This document shows, piece by piece, positions 1-7,085 of a DNA stretch of 24,658 nucleotides. The stretch comes from an uncultured Collinsella sp. GTDB taxonomy: Bacteria; Actinomycetota; Coriobacteriia; Coriobacteriales; Coriobacteriaceae. How positions within the stretch are numbered: position 1 is the first letter of the stretch; each line of letters starts with the position of its first letter. The stretch spans positions 1 to 24,658 of the forward strand of contig URBS01000016.1 of assembly GCA_900546085.1 (NCBI GenBank), given 5' to 3'. The notes beneath the pieces are model-generated. The model was not told the DNA's origin and did no database searches. It was given only the letters and a program-made list of their open reading frames with translations. Made by a program: the position numbers and the translations under genes.

Positions 1-104
1 GGACTTGCAGCGACGGACCTCGGGACGCTCTTACACCACGTCTGCGCGCGCCACCATTATCTTCGCGATTTTTACCGTTTCTCGATCCGCAAATATCAGA
101 TTTT

Positions 105-140
105 GCTGTTACTAATTTTGTATCAGTACTCATTTTTGCC
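105..140 (-). repeat. Dispersed 36-base intergenic repeat, copy 1
   Basis: Read on the minus strand, this stretch matches 29 of 36 bases with 14520-14555 on the plus strand. Both copies share GGCAAA-A-ATGAGTACTG and TTAGTA-CAGC, and both can fold a 7-base stem (CTGATAC with GTAACAG here, one mismatch) around a 7-base loop. Each copy lies downstream of a gene in the same orientation, here about 50 bases after the nuclease-like gene ends. The minus frame that opens at its ATG (133) runs off the window edge without a convincing ribosome-binding site. Apart from this copy I see nothing in bases 1-187. Confidence 0.6.
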
Positions 141-187
141 ACTTTTTGCACAGCACCTATAAACAGACCCCCTCTCAAAACCAACAT

Positions 188-1297
188 CTATGCTGGCTTA
201 AGCCCAAAACATGCTCGGAGCGTATTCAGCAGCGCGTCTTGCTTCTTCCGACGAGCCTCCACGCGGTTTTGGTACCGCTTGCCCATGCGTTGGTATATGC
301 GCCATGCGAGTGCCTCCATCGCCTCCATGTCGCAGAGCATCTCGTTATTGACCGTTGCGACCTCGATCCCCATAGCTATAAAGCCCGTATTACGCTTTTC
401 GTCGTGAATGCGCCCACCGCGAGACGAATGGCCTAGCTCACCGTTGTATTCCAGGTCAAACCGGGCTGCCTCTTGATACGCATCGCAAACTGCATGAGGC
501 ATCCCCGAGATTGCCTGCGCACGGTCATCGAACTCGATCTTGTAGTCGGTCTTAAAAGGTCCGCAGGCAAACCCGCCATAGGAAAACGGAAGCGAAAACA
601 GAGCGAGCATGATGCACTCCATGGGCGAGAGCAGGTTTTCTGACAAGTAGGGACACAGACGCTGCAATTGTTTGGCCGTGCTTCCCTTGCATGTCGCAAG
701 GTAATCTGCCAGGCGATCGGGCGTCAGCACCGGCTCGACTTCAAAGTAGCCCACGTCTGCTGGCTGGTCCTTGTCCTTTGCAAGTTTATTCGTAACAGGC
801 GAGGTGTAGGGAGGCAGATACTTCCCGCGGTCGCTCAGTGAAATCTTAGAGCACAGCTCCTGGGCCAGGGCAAACGCCTGGATGCAGCCGACCTCGCGCG
901 CAACGGCAACACAAAGAGCCTCGGGAGATAGGCTGTACACCCCCGGTTCCACCTCTAGAATCGAGCCGGCGGGCAACCCGGAACACACGGACCAGCCTAC
1001 GCCAGGCATGCGGCGGCGCTGCGCCGCAGATCCCACCAGCAAGCACAGATCTTCTTGCACCTCGCCACTTTTGGCTCCAATTCGCACCAAGTCAGGAAGA
1101 TAGATATCCTCGGTCGAGGGCGACGACGTGCACAGCACACGGCGCTCTTCATCGGGATTAAGGTCCTTCCAGCTGATATAGCCCATCTGCCGGCGCTCGG
1201 CGCGCATCATGCGCAGCGCTGAAGCGCCTGTTAGGATTACGGAAGCCGCTAGCTGTTCGCCTGTCGGCTCGTTGCGCCGCTCAATCTTCACTGCCAC
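188..1297 (-). CDS. Nuclease-like protein of unknown function (PD-(D/E)XK/DUF559-like C-terminus), 369 aa
   Basis: I do not recognise a named gene. The reading frame stays open far upstream, but that part overlaps comF out of frame. The start chosen is GTG at 1297, because AGGGGTGG sits just upstream and overlaps the comF stop codon. The C-terminal third has SPMECIMLALFSLPFSYGG (225-242), followed by a motif resembling a Vsr/DUF559-type nuclease core: D281 and E283 in FDLEYNGELGH, H290, then D299 and K301 before a hydrophobic strand (GIEVATV). The layout resembles a family of Coriobacteria proteins with an endonuclease-like or AbiEi-like C-terminal domain. The N-terminal half (1-200) is unassigned. 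The C-terminus is basic (residues 338-352). It follows comF by 10 bases and is probably cotranscribed. Function is unknown; a DNA-binding or nuclease role is inference. Confidence 0.8.
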   Translation of the reverse strand: MAVKIERRNEPTGEQLAASVILTGASALRMMRAERRQMGYISWKDLNPDEERRVLCTSSPSTEDIYLPDLVRIGAKSGEVQEDLCLLVGSAAQRRRMPGVGWSVCSGLPAGSILEVEPGVYSLSPEALCVAVAREVGCIQAFALAQELCSKISLSDRGKYLPPYTSPVTNKLAKDKDQPADVGYFEVEPVLTPDRLADYLATCKGSTAKQLQRLCPYLSENLLSPMECIMLALFSLPFSYGGFACGPFKTDYKIEFDDRAQAISGMPHAVCDAYQEAARFDLEYNGELGHSSRGGRIHDEKRNTGFIAMGIEVATVNNEMLCDMEAMEALAWRIYQRMGKRYQNRVEARRKKQDALLNTLRACFGLKPA

Positions 1298-1307
1298 AAA
1301 ACCACCC

Positions 1308-2114
1308 CTACCAAACACGTGCGATAGCAAGGCCATCGACTGCCGCAGCGCCGGCACGCTTGAGCTCCGCCGAGGCTGCTGCCATGGTCGCGCCCGTGGT
1401 GATAACGTCGTCGATAAGCAGCAGGCGGCGGCCCCGCACGTCCTCAACGGTCTCGTACATGCCTCGGGCGCGTTCACGGCGTTCTTCACGGCCGAGTTCA
1501 CGCTGGTCGCCATGGCCGTACTTAACGAGGGCGTCGAGCAGCGGAACACCCGACAGCTCGCAAAATGGGCGCGCGATGGCTTCCATATGATCGAAGCCGC
1601 GTCGCCGAAACGCCGCCGCCGTCGCGGGCACAAACACCACGGCATCGGCGCCGGACAACACGCCGCCGTAGCGTTCGGGCGCCGCGACCTGGGCATGTAA
1701 GGCAGTGTCGTATAGCAGCTCTGCCAGATACGGCGCCAGGCGTCGCTCGCCCGCGTCTTTGTACGCTTTAATGATCCACGGCAGCGGATGCGTGTAAATG
1801 GCACATGCCAGGCACCGGTCGAGTGCTTCGGCCATCGCCGAAGACGTACCCTCGACCGAGCACTCGGTGCACAGCAAGTCTCCAAACGGGGCGCCGCATC
1901 GAGTGCAGCTATGCCGCGGGTCGATGAGTGCAAGCGCCGCCAAGCAGTCTTGGCAAATTAGCGCGCCGGAGCGCTCGCAGCCGGCGCATCGCGTAGGCGA
2001 CAACGCCTCAAGCGCCTCGTGCACCGCCAGCTCGGCAAACGGTAGCAATTCGTCCGCAAACGGCAGGATGCCGACACCTTGCAGGCATCCCAACACATTC
2101 AAATGTCTCTTCAC
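1308..2114 (-). CDS. comF: ComF family phosphoribosyltransferase-like protein, 268 aa
   Basis: ComF proteins are needed for DNA uptake in competent bacteria and combine a zinc ribbon with a type I phosphoribosyltransferase fold. Visible here are two CxxC pairs (C43/C46 with C54/C57, and C70/C73 with C82/C85) and the PRPP-binding loop DDVITTGAT at about residues 235-243. Length is a little above the usual 220-240 because of a 40-residue leader before the first cysteine. The start is GTG at 2114, preceded by GGGAGG. That ribosome-binding site lies in the 3' arm of a perfect 12-bp hairpin (2118-2153). It follows ricT by about 100 bases on the same strand. No other competence gene is in the window, so whether the cell is competent cannot be told from here. 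Confidence 0.93.
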   Translation of the reverse strand: MKRHLNVLGCLQGVGILPFADELLPFAELAVHEALEALSPTRCAGCERSGALICQDCLAALALIDPRHSCTRCGAPFGDLLCTECSVEGTSSAMAEALDRCLACAIYTHPLPWIIKAYKDAGERRLAPYLAELLYDTALHAQVAAPERYGGVLSGADAVVFVPATAAAFRRRGFDHMEAIARPFCELSGVPLLDALVKYGHGDQRELGREERRERARGMYETVEDVRGRRLLLIDDVITTGATMAAASAELKRAGAAAVDGLAIARVW

Positions 2115-2117
2115 GAC

Positions 2118-2153
2118 ACAACCCTCCCTACGCTCGGTCGCAGGGAGGGTTGT
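2118..2153 (-). promoter_or_regulatory. Hairpin sequestering the comF ribosome-binding site
   Basis: ACAACCCTCCCT (2118-2129) and AGGGAGGGTTGT (2142-2153) are perfect complements around a 12-base loop. On the minus strand the downstream arm contains AGGGAGG, the comF Shine-Dalgarno, just before the GTG at 2114. There is no U-run after the stem, so it does not look like an intrinsic terminator. It may limit comF translation relative to ricT or stabilise the ricT 3' end. Confidence 0.6.
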
Positions 2154-2216
2154 TGATTCAGCGCTATGGTACCCCGACGCGTTTGGGGTCAGGCAGGTTA
2201 AATCCGCTCGCGGGCG

Positions 2217-3917
2217 TTATTCGCCGGTAGGCGGTTGTGGTGCAGACGAAGACGGGGTCGAGCCCTCGCCACCATCTTGACGCGGCTTGCGGGAACGACG
2301 ACGGCGACGGCGCTTCTGGCCCTGGTCGGCCGAACCCTCGCCACCACGATCTTCGCGCGACTCGCGTTCGTCGCGAGCAGCGCCACGCGAAGCCTTGGCA
2401 GCAGCTCCCCCGCCATCTCCAGGGCGCCGACGTGTGACCTTGACCTCGCCATCCGAGACCTGATCGGCCACGGAGGGCACCGAGGGCTTTTGCTGCGTGC
2501 CCGAGGAATGGCGGCGACGCGGACGCGGGGCGCGCTCGTCATCGTTGCGCTGCTTGCCACCCTTGTCGGCAGGCGTATCGGAACCCGAACCACCCTTGGG
2601 GGCGGCACCGACTTCGCGAGCGGCTGCGGCGCGGAAGGCGTCCTCGCGCTCCTCGCTCGACAAATGGCGGCGGCGACGGCGCGTGGGATTCATACCACCG
2701 CCGCGGTTTTGCTGCTGAGGCTGCTGAGCCTCGCGCTCGCGGGAGGAGTTCTTGCCTGCGGGAGCGGCCTCGCCGGCGTCGCCTGAACCCGAGCGCTTGC
2801 GGCGGCGACGTCCACCGGCAGCCTCCTCAGCCTCGGGTGCCTCGGCCTTGCCACGACCCTTACCGCGGCCACGGCCCTCGCCCTGGCTCTGACCGGCACG
2901 GGCATCGGCGTCCGCATCGCGACGACGGCGCTTGGGCATCGATGTACCGGCCAGACGGTCGGCGCTCGACAGGCCATCGCCCACGTCGACGCCGTTCTCG
3001 CGGTCGAGCTCCATGAGCGCCAGGCGCATCTCGGGCGACTCGATGCGCTCGAGCACGTCGCGCGTCACGCAGTCGGGGCGGCAGTTGCAGCCCTGCTCGG
3101 CGGCCTTCTTTTTGCAGCCCTCCGAGCAGGTCATATCGGCCAGGTTGACCTTAAAGACCTTGCCGTTCTCCAGGCGCAGCACCAGCTGCTCACGCGGCGT
3201 GTCATATTCCTGGATACGCGCCTTGCCGAGCGGCGTATCGATGAGCGTCTTCTTTTTGGGCGCACGGCTCTTAAAGTCCTTGTACGCTTCGAACTCATAG
3301 CGCAGGCAGCACATCAGGCGGCCGCAAACGCCGCTGATCTTGGAGGAATTGAGCGGCAGGTCCTGCTCTTTTGCCATGCGGATCGAGACGGGCTCAAACT
3401 GTCCGCCAAAGCGCGTGCAACAGAGCTCCTGGCCGCACTGGGCATAGCCGCCCACCAGGCGAGTCTCGTCGCGCACGCCGATCTGGCGCATGTCGACGCG
3501 AATGTGCAGCGTCGAGGACAGATCCTTGACGAGCTGGCGAAAATCGACGCGCTCCTCGGCCGCAAAGTAGAACACGGCCTTCTCGCCGCCAAACAGGTAC
3601 TCGACGCCGACCGGCTTCATCTCGAGGTCGAGTTCTTTGACCAGACGGCGGAAATCGACCATGGCCTCGTCGCCCTGGATGGCCAGGTCGTCGGCAAGCT
3701 GCAGGTCGATGTCGCTCGCCACGCGCAGTACGGGCTTGAGCGGCTGACCGATCTCGTCTTGCGGCACCTCAAAGGGATCGGCCGTGACCAGGCCGATCTC
3801 GGTTCCGCGCTCGGTGGAGCAAATAGCGTAATCTGCCTCGAGGATATCCAGGTCCTGCGGGTCAAACCACAGGTCGCGCGAGGCGTAGGTAAACTTAACG
3901 GGTACGACTAACGGCAT
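2217..3917 (-). CDS. ricT: PSP1/RicT (YaaT) family protein with long arginine-rich tail, 566 aa
   Basis: The first 300 residues form a PSP1 (RicT/YaaT) domain. In Bacillus, RicT works with RicA and RicF in an iron-sulphur-bearing complex that directs RNase Y and affects competence and biofilm genes. The conserved cysteines are visible as CGQELCC (161-167) and SGVCGRLMCC (195-204). A further cluster, C264, C268, C277, C279 and C283, follows. From about residue 320 to the end the protein is low-complexity, with repeated KRRRR, RRRRKR and RRRRRR blocks among acidic, glycine and serine stretches. Bacillus YaaT, at about 275 residues, lacks such a tail. The start ATG at 3917 overlaps the holB stop by 10 bases and has AGGAAGG 7 bases upstream. 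Spacing and order (tmk, holB, ricT) match the conserved Gram-positive cluster. An RNA-binding role for the tail is inference. Confidence 0.93.
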   Translation of the reverse strand: MPLVVPVKFTYASRDLWFDPQDLDILEADYAICSTERGTEIGLVTADPFEVPQDEIGQPLKPVLRVASDIDLQLADDLAIQGDEAMVDFRRLVKELDLEMKPVGVEYLFGGEKAVFYFAAEERVDFRQLVKDLSSTLHIRVDMRQIGVRDETRLVGGYAQCGQELCCTRFGGQFEPVSIRMAKEQDLPLNSSKISGVCGRLMCCLRYEFEAYKDFKSRAPKKKTLIDTPLGKARIQEYDTPREQLVLRLENGKVFKVNLADMTCSEGCKKKAAEQGCNCRPDCVTRDVLERIESPEMRLALMELDRENGVDVGDGLSSADRLAGTSMPKRRRRDADADARAGQSQGEGRGRGKGRGKAEAPEAEEAAGGRRRRKRSGSGDAGEAAPAGKNSSREREAQQPQQQNRGGGMNPTRRRRRHLSSEEREDAFRAAAAREVGAAPKGGSGSDTPADKGGKQRNDDERAPRPRRRHSSGTQQKPSVPSVADQVSDGEVKVTRRRPGDGGGAAAKASRGAARDERESREDRGGEGSADQGQKRRRRRRSRKPRQDGGEGSTPSSSAPQPPTGE

Positions 3918-5035
3918 TTCAGTGCCTTCCTGATATCGAACAGCATGACCTCGATGGCCAGCTGGGGAGTAACGTTTCTGGCGATGTTGCGCTCGGCGGT
4001 CGCGACCGCCTCGAGCGCCTGGGTGGCACCCGCAACATTGGTCGCGGCGGCAAGCCGACCGATCGTGTCGCGCACGTCCTCGTTCACCACGTCGGCTGCC
4101 TCGTCCTGAAGTGTCAGCAGCACGTCGCGCATGAGCGTCCGCGCGCTCGCCAGCGCTTCCATGATACCCGAACGCTCGCGCGCGTTGAGTTCGCGCTTGT
4201 TGCGGTCCTCAAGCTGCTTCAATGCTCCACGCGACAGGTAGTCGGCGTTTTGCTCGAGTACCTTTTCCTGCGTGGACTTGACCTCGGCAAGCGGCGCCTT
4301 GACGGCGACGATGAGCGACTTGGCGCGACTGAGCACGTCGGCCTCGTCGGCGGCAATGAGTGAGTCGATGGCACGGACCATCTGACGACGGGCGTCCTGG
4401 CGCTCGGCGCTCTTAAGAAACTCGATGCCGCGTGTGGGGCTTCCCGCCACGGCGACCGCCATGCGGCAACGCGCAGGGTCCTGACCGGTGGCGCGGCTCA
4501 CGGCCTGCGCGGCGACGGCGGGCGATACCAGCCGAAACGGCACGCACTGGCAGCGGCTCACGATGGTGGGCAACATCACGTCTGCCGAGGTGCCCAGCAA
4601 GATAAACATAACGCCATCGGGCGGCTCCTCGAGTGTTTTGAGCAGTGCGTTGGCGGTGTTAGCGCGCAGCTGCTCGGCACGGTCGATGATGTAGACCTTG
4701 GCCTTGGCGCGAATGGGCGCCAGAGGCACGTCATCGAGCAGCTCGCGGGTCTGGGCAATGAGGTAACCCGTGGCGCTCTCGGGCGTGTAATAGTGCACGT
4801 CGGGGTGCGTATGGCGGGCGACGCGCACGCAGCTATCGCATGAGCCGCAGCCATCCTGCTCGCACAGGAAGGCTTGGGCGAGCGCCCACGCGGCGTCGAG
4901 CTTGCCCGCGCCGGGAGCGCCCAAAAACAGGTAGGCGTGCGATGCGCGACCGCTAGCGACGGCATTGGTCAAAAAGTCACGCACGCGCTCTTGGGTGTCG
5001 AGCTTGGTCAGCAGGCTTGCCTGAGCAGGGGCCAT
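3908..5035 (-). CDS. holB: DNA polymerase III delta' subunit, 375 aa
   Basis: A clamp-loader subunit that helps load the sliding clamp at the replication fork. The AAA+ N-terminus shows GAPGAGK (39-45) followed by leucine rather than Ser/Thr, so the P-loop is degenerate, as expected for the non-hydrolysing delta' subunit. The zinc-finger cysteines are C58, C63, C66 and C69. NALLKTLEEPP and the SRCQ sensor are typical of the family. The start is ATG at 5035, one base after the tmk stop, with AGGAGG 9 bases upstream. A TTG at 5056 would place the start inside that ribosome-binding site. It overlaps ricT by 10 bases, so translation of the two is probably coupled. Confidence 0.95.
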   Translation of the reverse strand: MAPAQASLLTKLDTQERVRDFLTNAVASGRASHAYLFLGAPGAGKLDAAWALAQAFLCEQDGCGSCDSCVRVARHTHPDVHYYTPESATGYLIAQTRELLDDVPLAPIRAKAKVYIIDRAEQLRANTANALLKTLEEPPDGVMFILLGTSADVMLPTIVSRCQCVPFRLVSPAVAAQAVSRATGQDPARCRMAVAVAGSPTRGIEFLKSAERQDARRQMVRAIDSLIAADEADVLSRAKSLIVAVKAPLAEVKSTQEKVLEQNADYLSRGALKQLEDRNKRELNARERSGIMEALASARTLMRDVLLTLQDEAADVVNEDVRDTIGRLAAATNVAGATQALEAVATAERNIARNVTPQLAIEVMLFDIRKALKCR

Positions 5036-5036
5036 G

Positions 5037-5720
5037 TTACTCGGCCTCCTTGGCAAGCGCGGCGGCGACGGCTTCCTGCGGAATGTCGAGACCGTACGCG
5101 CGAACCTGCTCGACCGTCTTCTCGAAGACTTCCTCGACGGTCGTAGTGGCGTCGATGAGCTTTACGCGGTCTGGCTCCTCGGCAGCAATTGCGCAAAACC
5201 CCTCGTAGACACGCTCCTGGAATGCCATGCCCTTGGCCTCCATGCGATCCACCGCGCCACGGGCTGCCATGCGTAGCGCCGCCTGCTCGGGCGTGATGTG
5301 GTAGACGAGTGTGAGCGCCGGGTGCGTTCCCGCGACGGCCAGGTTGTTGGCGTCGCGCACCATCTGGCGATCGAGGCCGTCGGCAAATGCCTGGTAGCAG
5401 GTCGTGGAATCGTAGAAGCGATCGCACAGGACCACCTTGCCGGCCGCAAGGGCGGGGGCTATGACCTCGTGCACCAACTGGGCGCGCGCCGCCTCGTAGA
5501 GCAGCAACTCGCAGGTGTCGCCCATCGCCGTATTGGCGGGGTCGAGCAGCAGAGCACGGATCTTTTCGCTGATGGCAGTACCACCCGGTTCGCGCAGGCT
5601 CACAACCTGGTGGCCAGCGAGCTCGAGCGCACGGGCAAGCAGGCGCGCCTGCGTAGATTTACCAGCGCCATCGACGCCCTCGAGCGTAATGAAGCTATGT
5701 TGAGCGGGCTCAAAAGCCAT
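5037..5720 (-). CDS. tmk: Thymidylate kinase, 227 aa
   Basis: Phosphorylates dTMP to dTDP in the cytoplasm for DNA synthesis. Visible are the P-loop EGVDGAGKST (14-23), LREPGG (42-47) for substrate binding, the DR motif in DRFYDSTTCYQ (100-110) and a lid segment near RGAVDRMEAKG. Length is normal. ATG at 5720 has AAGGGG about 9 bases upstream. It is the first gene of the tmk-holB-ricT-comF run; a promoter must lie between here and the inverted repeat at 5825-5889, but I see no convincing pair of hexamers. Confidence 0.96.
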   Translation of the reverse strand: MAFEPAQHSFITLEGVDGAGKSTQARLLARALELAGHQVVSLREPGGTAISEKIRALLLDPANTAMGDTCELLLYEAARAQLVHEVIAPALAAGKVVLCDRFYDSTTCYQAFADGLDRQMVRDANNLAVAGTHPALTLVYHITPEQAALRMAARGAVDRMEAKGMAFQERVYEGFCAIAAEEPDRVKLIDATTTVEEVFEKTVEQVRAYGLDIPQEAVAAALAKEAE

Positions 5721-5824
5721 GGGCGCAGCCCCTTCCTACAAGGCGCGTAAATGCAGATATATCAACCAAGCCATGATACCCCAGTGCTCGGCGCGTCCCC
5801 AATGGCTAAAGGTGCCTTTCCAAA

Positions 5825-5889
5825 GTTGCGGTGAAATAGGGGCTGATTGAAGCTCTGAGACCGCCAAACAGTCCCTATTTCACCGCAAC
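5825..5889. repeat. Perfect 17-bp inverted repeat between divergent genes
   Basis: GTTGCGGTGAAATAGGG (5825-5841) is perfectly complementary to 5873-5889, around a 31-base spacer. Similarity continues inward (CTG-TTG against CAA-CAG), giving 23 paired positions of 26. The inner part reads GGGACTG on one strand. It lies between tmk and the zinc-ribbon gene and just upstream of the latter's -10 box. It looks like a REP/MITE-type element but could be an operator or cruciform. Confidence 0.7.
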
Positions 5890-5893
5890 GTAT

Positions 5894-5922
5894 GATGGGG
5901 GATTTTGGATGCTGGGTATAAT
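5894..5922 (+). promoter_or_regulatory. Candidate promoter of the zinc-ribbon gene
   Basis: A perfect TATAAT lies at 5917-5922, about 38 bases before the ATG at 5960. The -35 region is poor, so this rests mainly on the -10 box. Confidence 0.45.
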
Positions 5923-5959
5923 CGTCGTATTGCATTGAAATGTGGCGAAAGGAGTGGCA

Positions 5960-6943
5960 ATGTCTCGGTATTGCGCCTCGTGCGGCAAGCTTCTTGCAGA
6001 TGATGCCAAGTTCTGCACCTCGTGCGGTGCACCCGTTGAGCAAACAGCCGCGAGCGATAGCCAGCCCGCTTTTGAGCAGACCGGCTCCCTTGATACGCCG
6101 CAAGCCAAGGCGGACGACCCCCTCGCCTATAGCCCCGACCCCGCCGCAAGGACCGAGGCCGTCGAGACCACGCAGCGCATACCCGTCGCGAGCGGCTCGC
6201 CCCAACAGCAGCCGGCTCCCGCATACGCGCCCGCTTCGCCACAGACCCCCGCTCCCAAAAAGAGCGGCACCGGGCCGCTTATCGCCGTTATCGTTGTGCT
6301 GGTGGCGATCATCATCGCCCTGGTCGTTTTCTTTGTGATCAAGCCTTTCGACAACGCTGCCACGCAGACGACCGCCGAGGTAGCTAAGCTGCACCATGAC
6401 GTCGACGACGATGACCTAAAGCCTCTCGGCGATCCCAACAGCCTGTACGACGATGATGACGATGACGACGAGGATGGCGGCGAAGCAACGCTCTCCGAGC
6501 AGAACCTCTACCGTCGCCTGAGCGAATACTACGACCTGCTCGAAGATCTCGACAGCCAGGTCCGTGGCTGCGCGCAGAACTTCAACGGCAACTATCTGGA
6601 AGAGGATCGAACCACCCGTCAAAATCTCGCCGACGTCGCCGAGCGCACGGAGGACACCATCGAGCAGTATTACGACATCGTCGAGGACCTGGACGTCCCG
6701 ACGAGCTCCAAGAACTACAGCTCCTGGAAGGACATCATCGCCCTGTACGACGACCTGGATCACCGCATTGACGCAATCTGTGATGCCTGGGAGATCAGCC
6801 TGAAATACGCCAAGCCTGCGGACCACAAGAATGAGATCGTGGCGCCGCTGTCGCGCGACAACGTGGCGGGCACCAATGACAATAAGTACCGCCTAGACTT
6901 TGAGGAGCGCTATCCCGGCGCCAAACCCGTCGAAGTGAACTAG
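5960..6943 (+). CDS. Zinc-ribbon single-span membrane protein with aspartate tract, 327 aa
   Basis: Not a named gene. The N-terminus is a zinc ribbon (C5, C8, C19, C22; CASCGK and CTSCGA). A Pro/Gln/Ala-rich linker (about 30-100) leads to one hydrophobic span (106-128, preceded by KK). The C-terminal half is acidic, with DVDDDDL (148-154) and an aspartate tract (164-170), followed by a helical, tyrosine- and aspartate-rich domain (178-300) with no recognised family. By the positive-inside rule the ribbon should be cytoplasmic and the acidic domain outside. The start is ATG at 5960 because AAAGGAG lies 5 bases upstream; a GTG at 5942 would precede that site. It stands alone, with a bidirectional terminator downstream. 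The acidic tract might bind Ca or other cations; that is inference. Confidence 0.88.
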   Translation: MSRYCASCGKLLADDAKFCTSCGAPVEQTAASDSQPAFEQTGSLDTPQAKADDPLAYSPDPAARTEAVETTQRIPVASGSPQQQPAPAYAPASPQTPAPKKSGTGPLIAVIVVLVAIIIALVVFFVIKPFDNAATQTTAEVAKLHHDVDDDDLKPLGDPNSLYDDDDDDDEDGGEATLSEQNLYRRLSEYYDLLEDLDSQVRGCAQNFNGNYLEEDRTTRQNLADVAERTEDTIEQYYDIVEDLDVPTSSKNYSSWKDIIALYDDLDHRIDAICDAWEISLKYAKPADHKNEIVAPLSRDNVAGTNDNKYRLDFEERYPGAKPVEVN

Positions 6944-6961
6944 CGCTTTGTCGTTCCCGAG

Positions 6962-7019
6962 CCGGCAGTTAGGGACGTTCCTAAACTGCCGGCAGAAAAA
7001 GAACGTCCCTAACTGCCGG
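6962..7019. repeat. Perfect 19-bp inverted repeat with a nested third arm
   Basis: CCGGCAGTTAGGGACGTTC (6962-6980) is perfectly complementary to 7001-7019. The 20-base spacer contains CCTAAACTGCCGG (6980-6992), which can pair with the left arm through CCGGCAGTT and AGG, so two mutually exclusive hairpins are possible. It lies 18 bases after the zinc-ribbon stop codon and just before the terminator at 7022-7063. The arm carries a GGGAC box. Confidence 0.75.
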
Positions 7020-7021
7020 TC

Positions 7022-7063
7022 AAAAAAACGAGCAAGGATCGCGGGGTCCTCGCTCGTTTTTTT
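7022..7063. terminator. Bidirectional intrinsic terminator between convergent genes
   Basis: An A7 run, ACGAGCAAGGA, an 8-base loop, TCCTCGCTCGT and a T7 run. The stem has one mismatch. A and T runs on both sides let it terminate both the zinc-ribbon gene (plus) and topA (minus). Confidence 0.9.
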
Positions 7064-7085
7064 GGGCAATGTTTCGACTGCGCCG

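Noticed and set aside
1298..1933. Upstream extension of the nuclease-like reading frame to 581 residues
   Set aside because: It overlaps comF out of frame, is rich in Arg/Pro/Cys as shadow frames are, and lacks the ribosome-binding site found before the GTG at 1297.
3908..5035. Degenerate P-loop in holB as a sign of decay
   Set aside because: Loss of the P-loop Ser/Thr is consistent with a delta' subunit, which does not hydrolyse ATP; the rest of the protein is intact.
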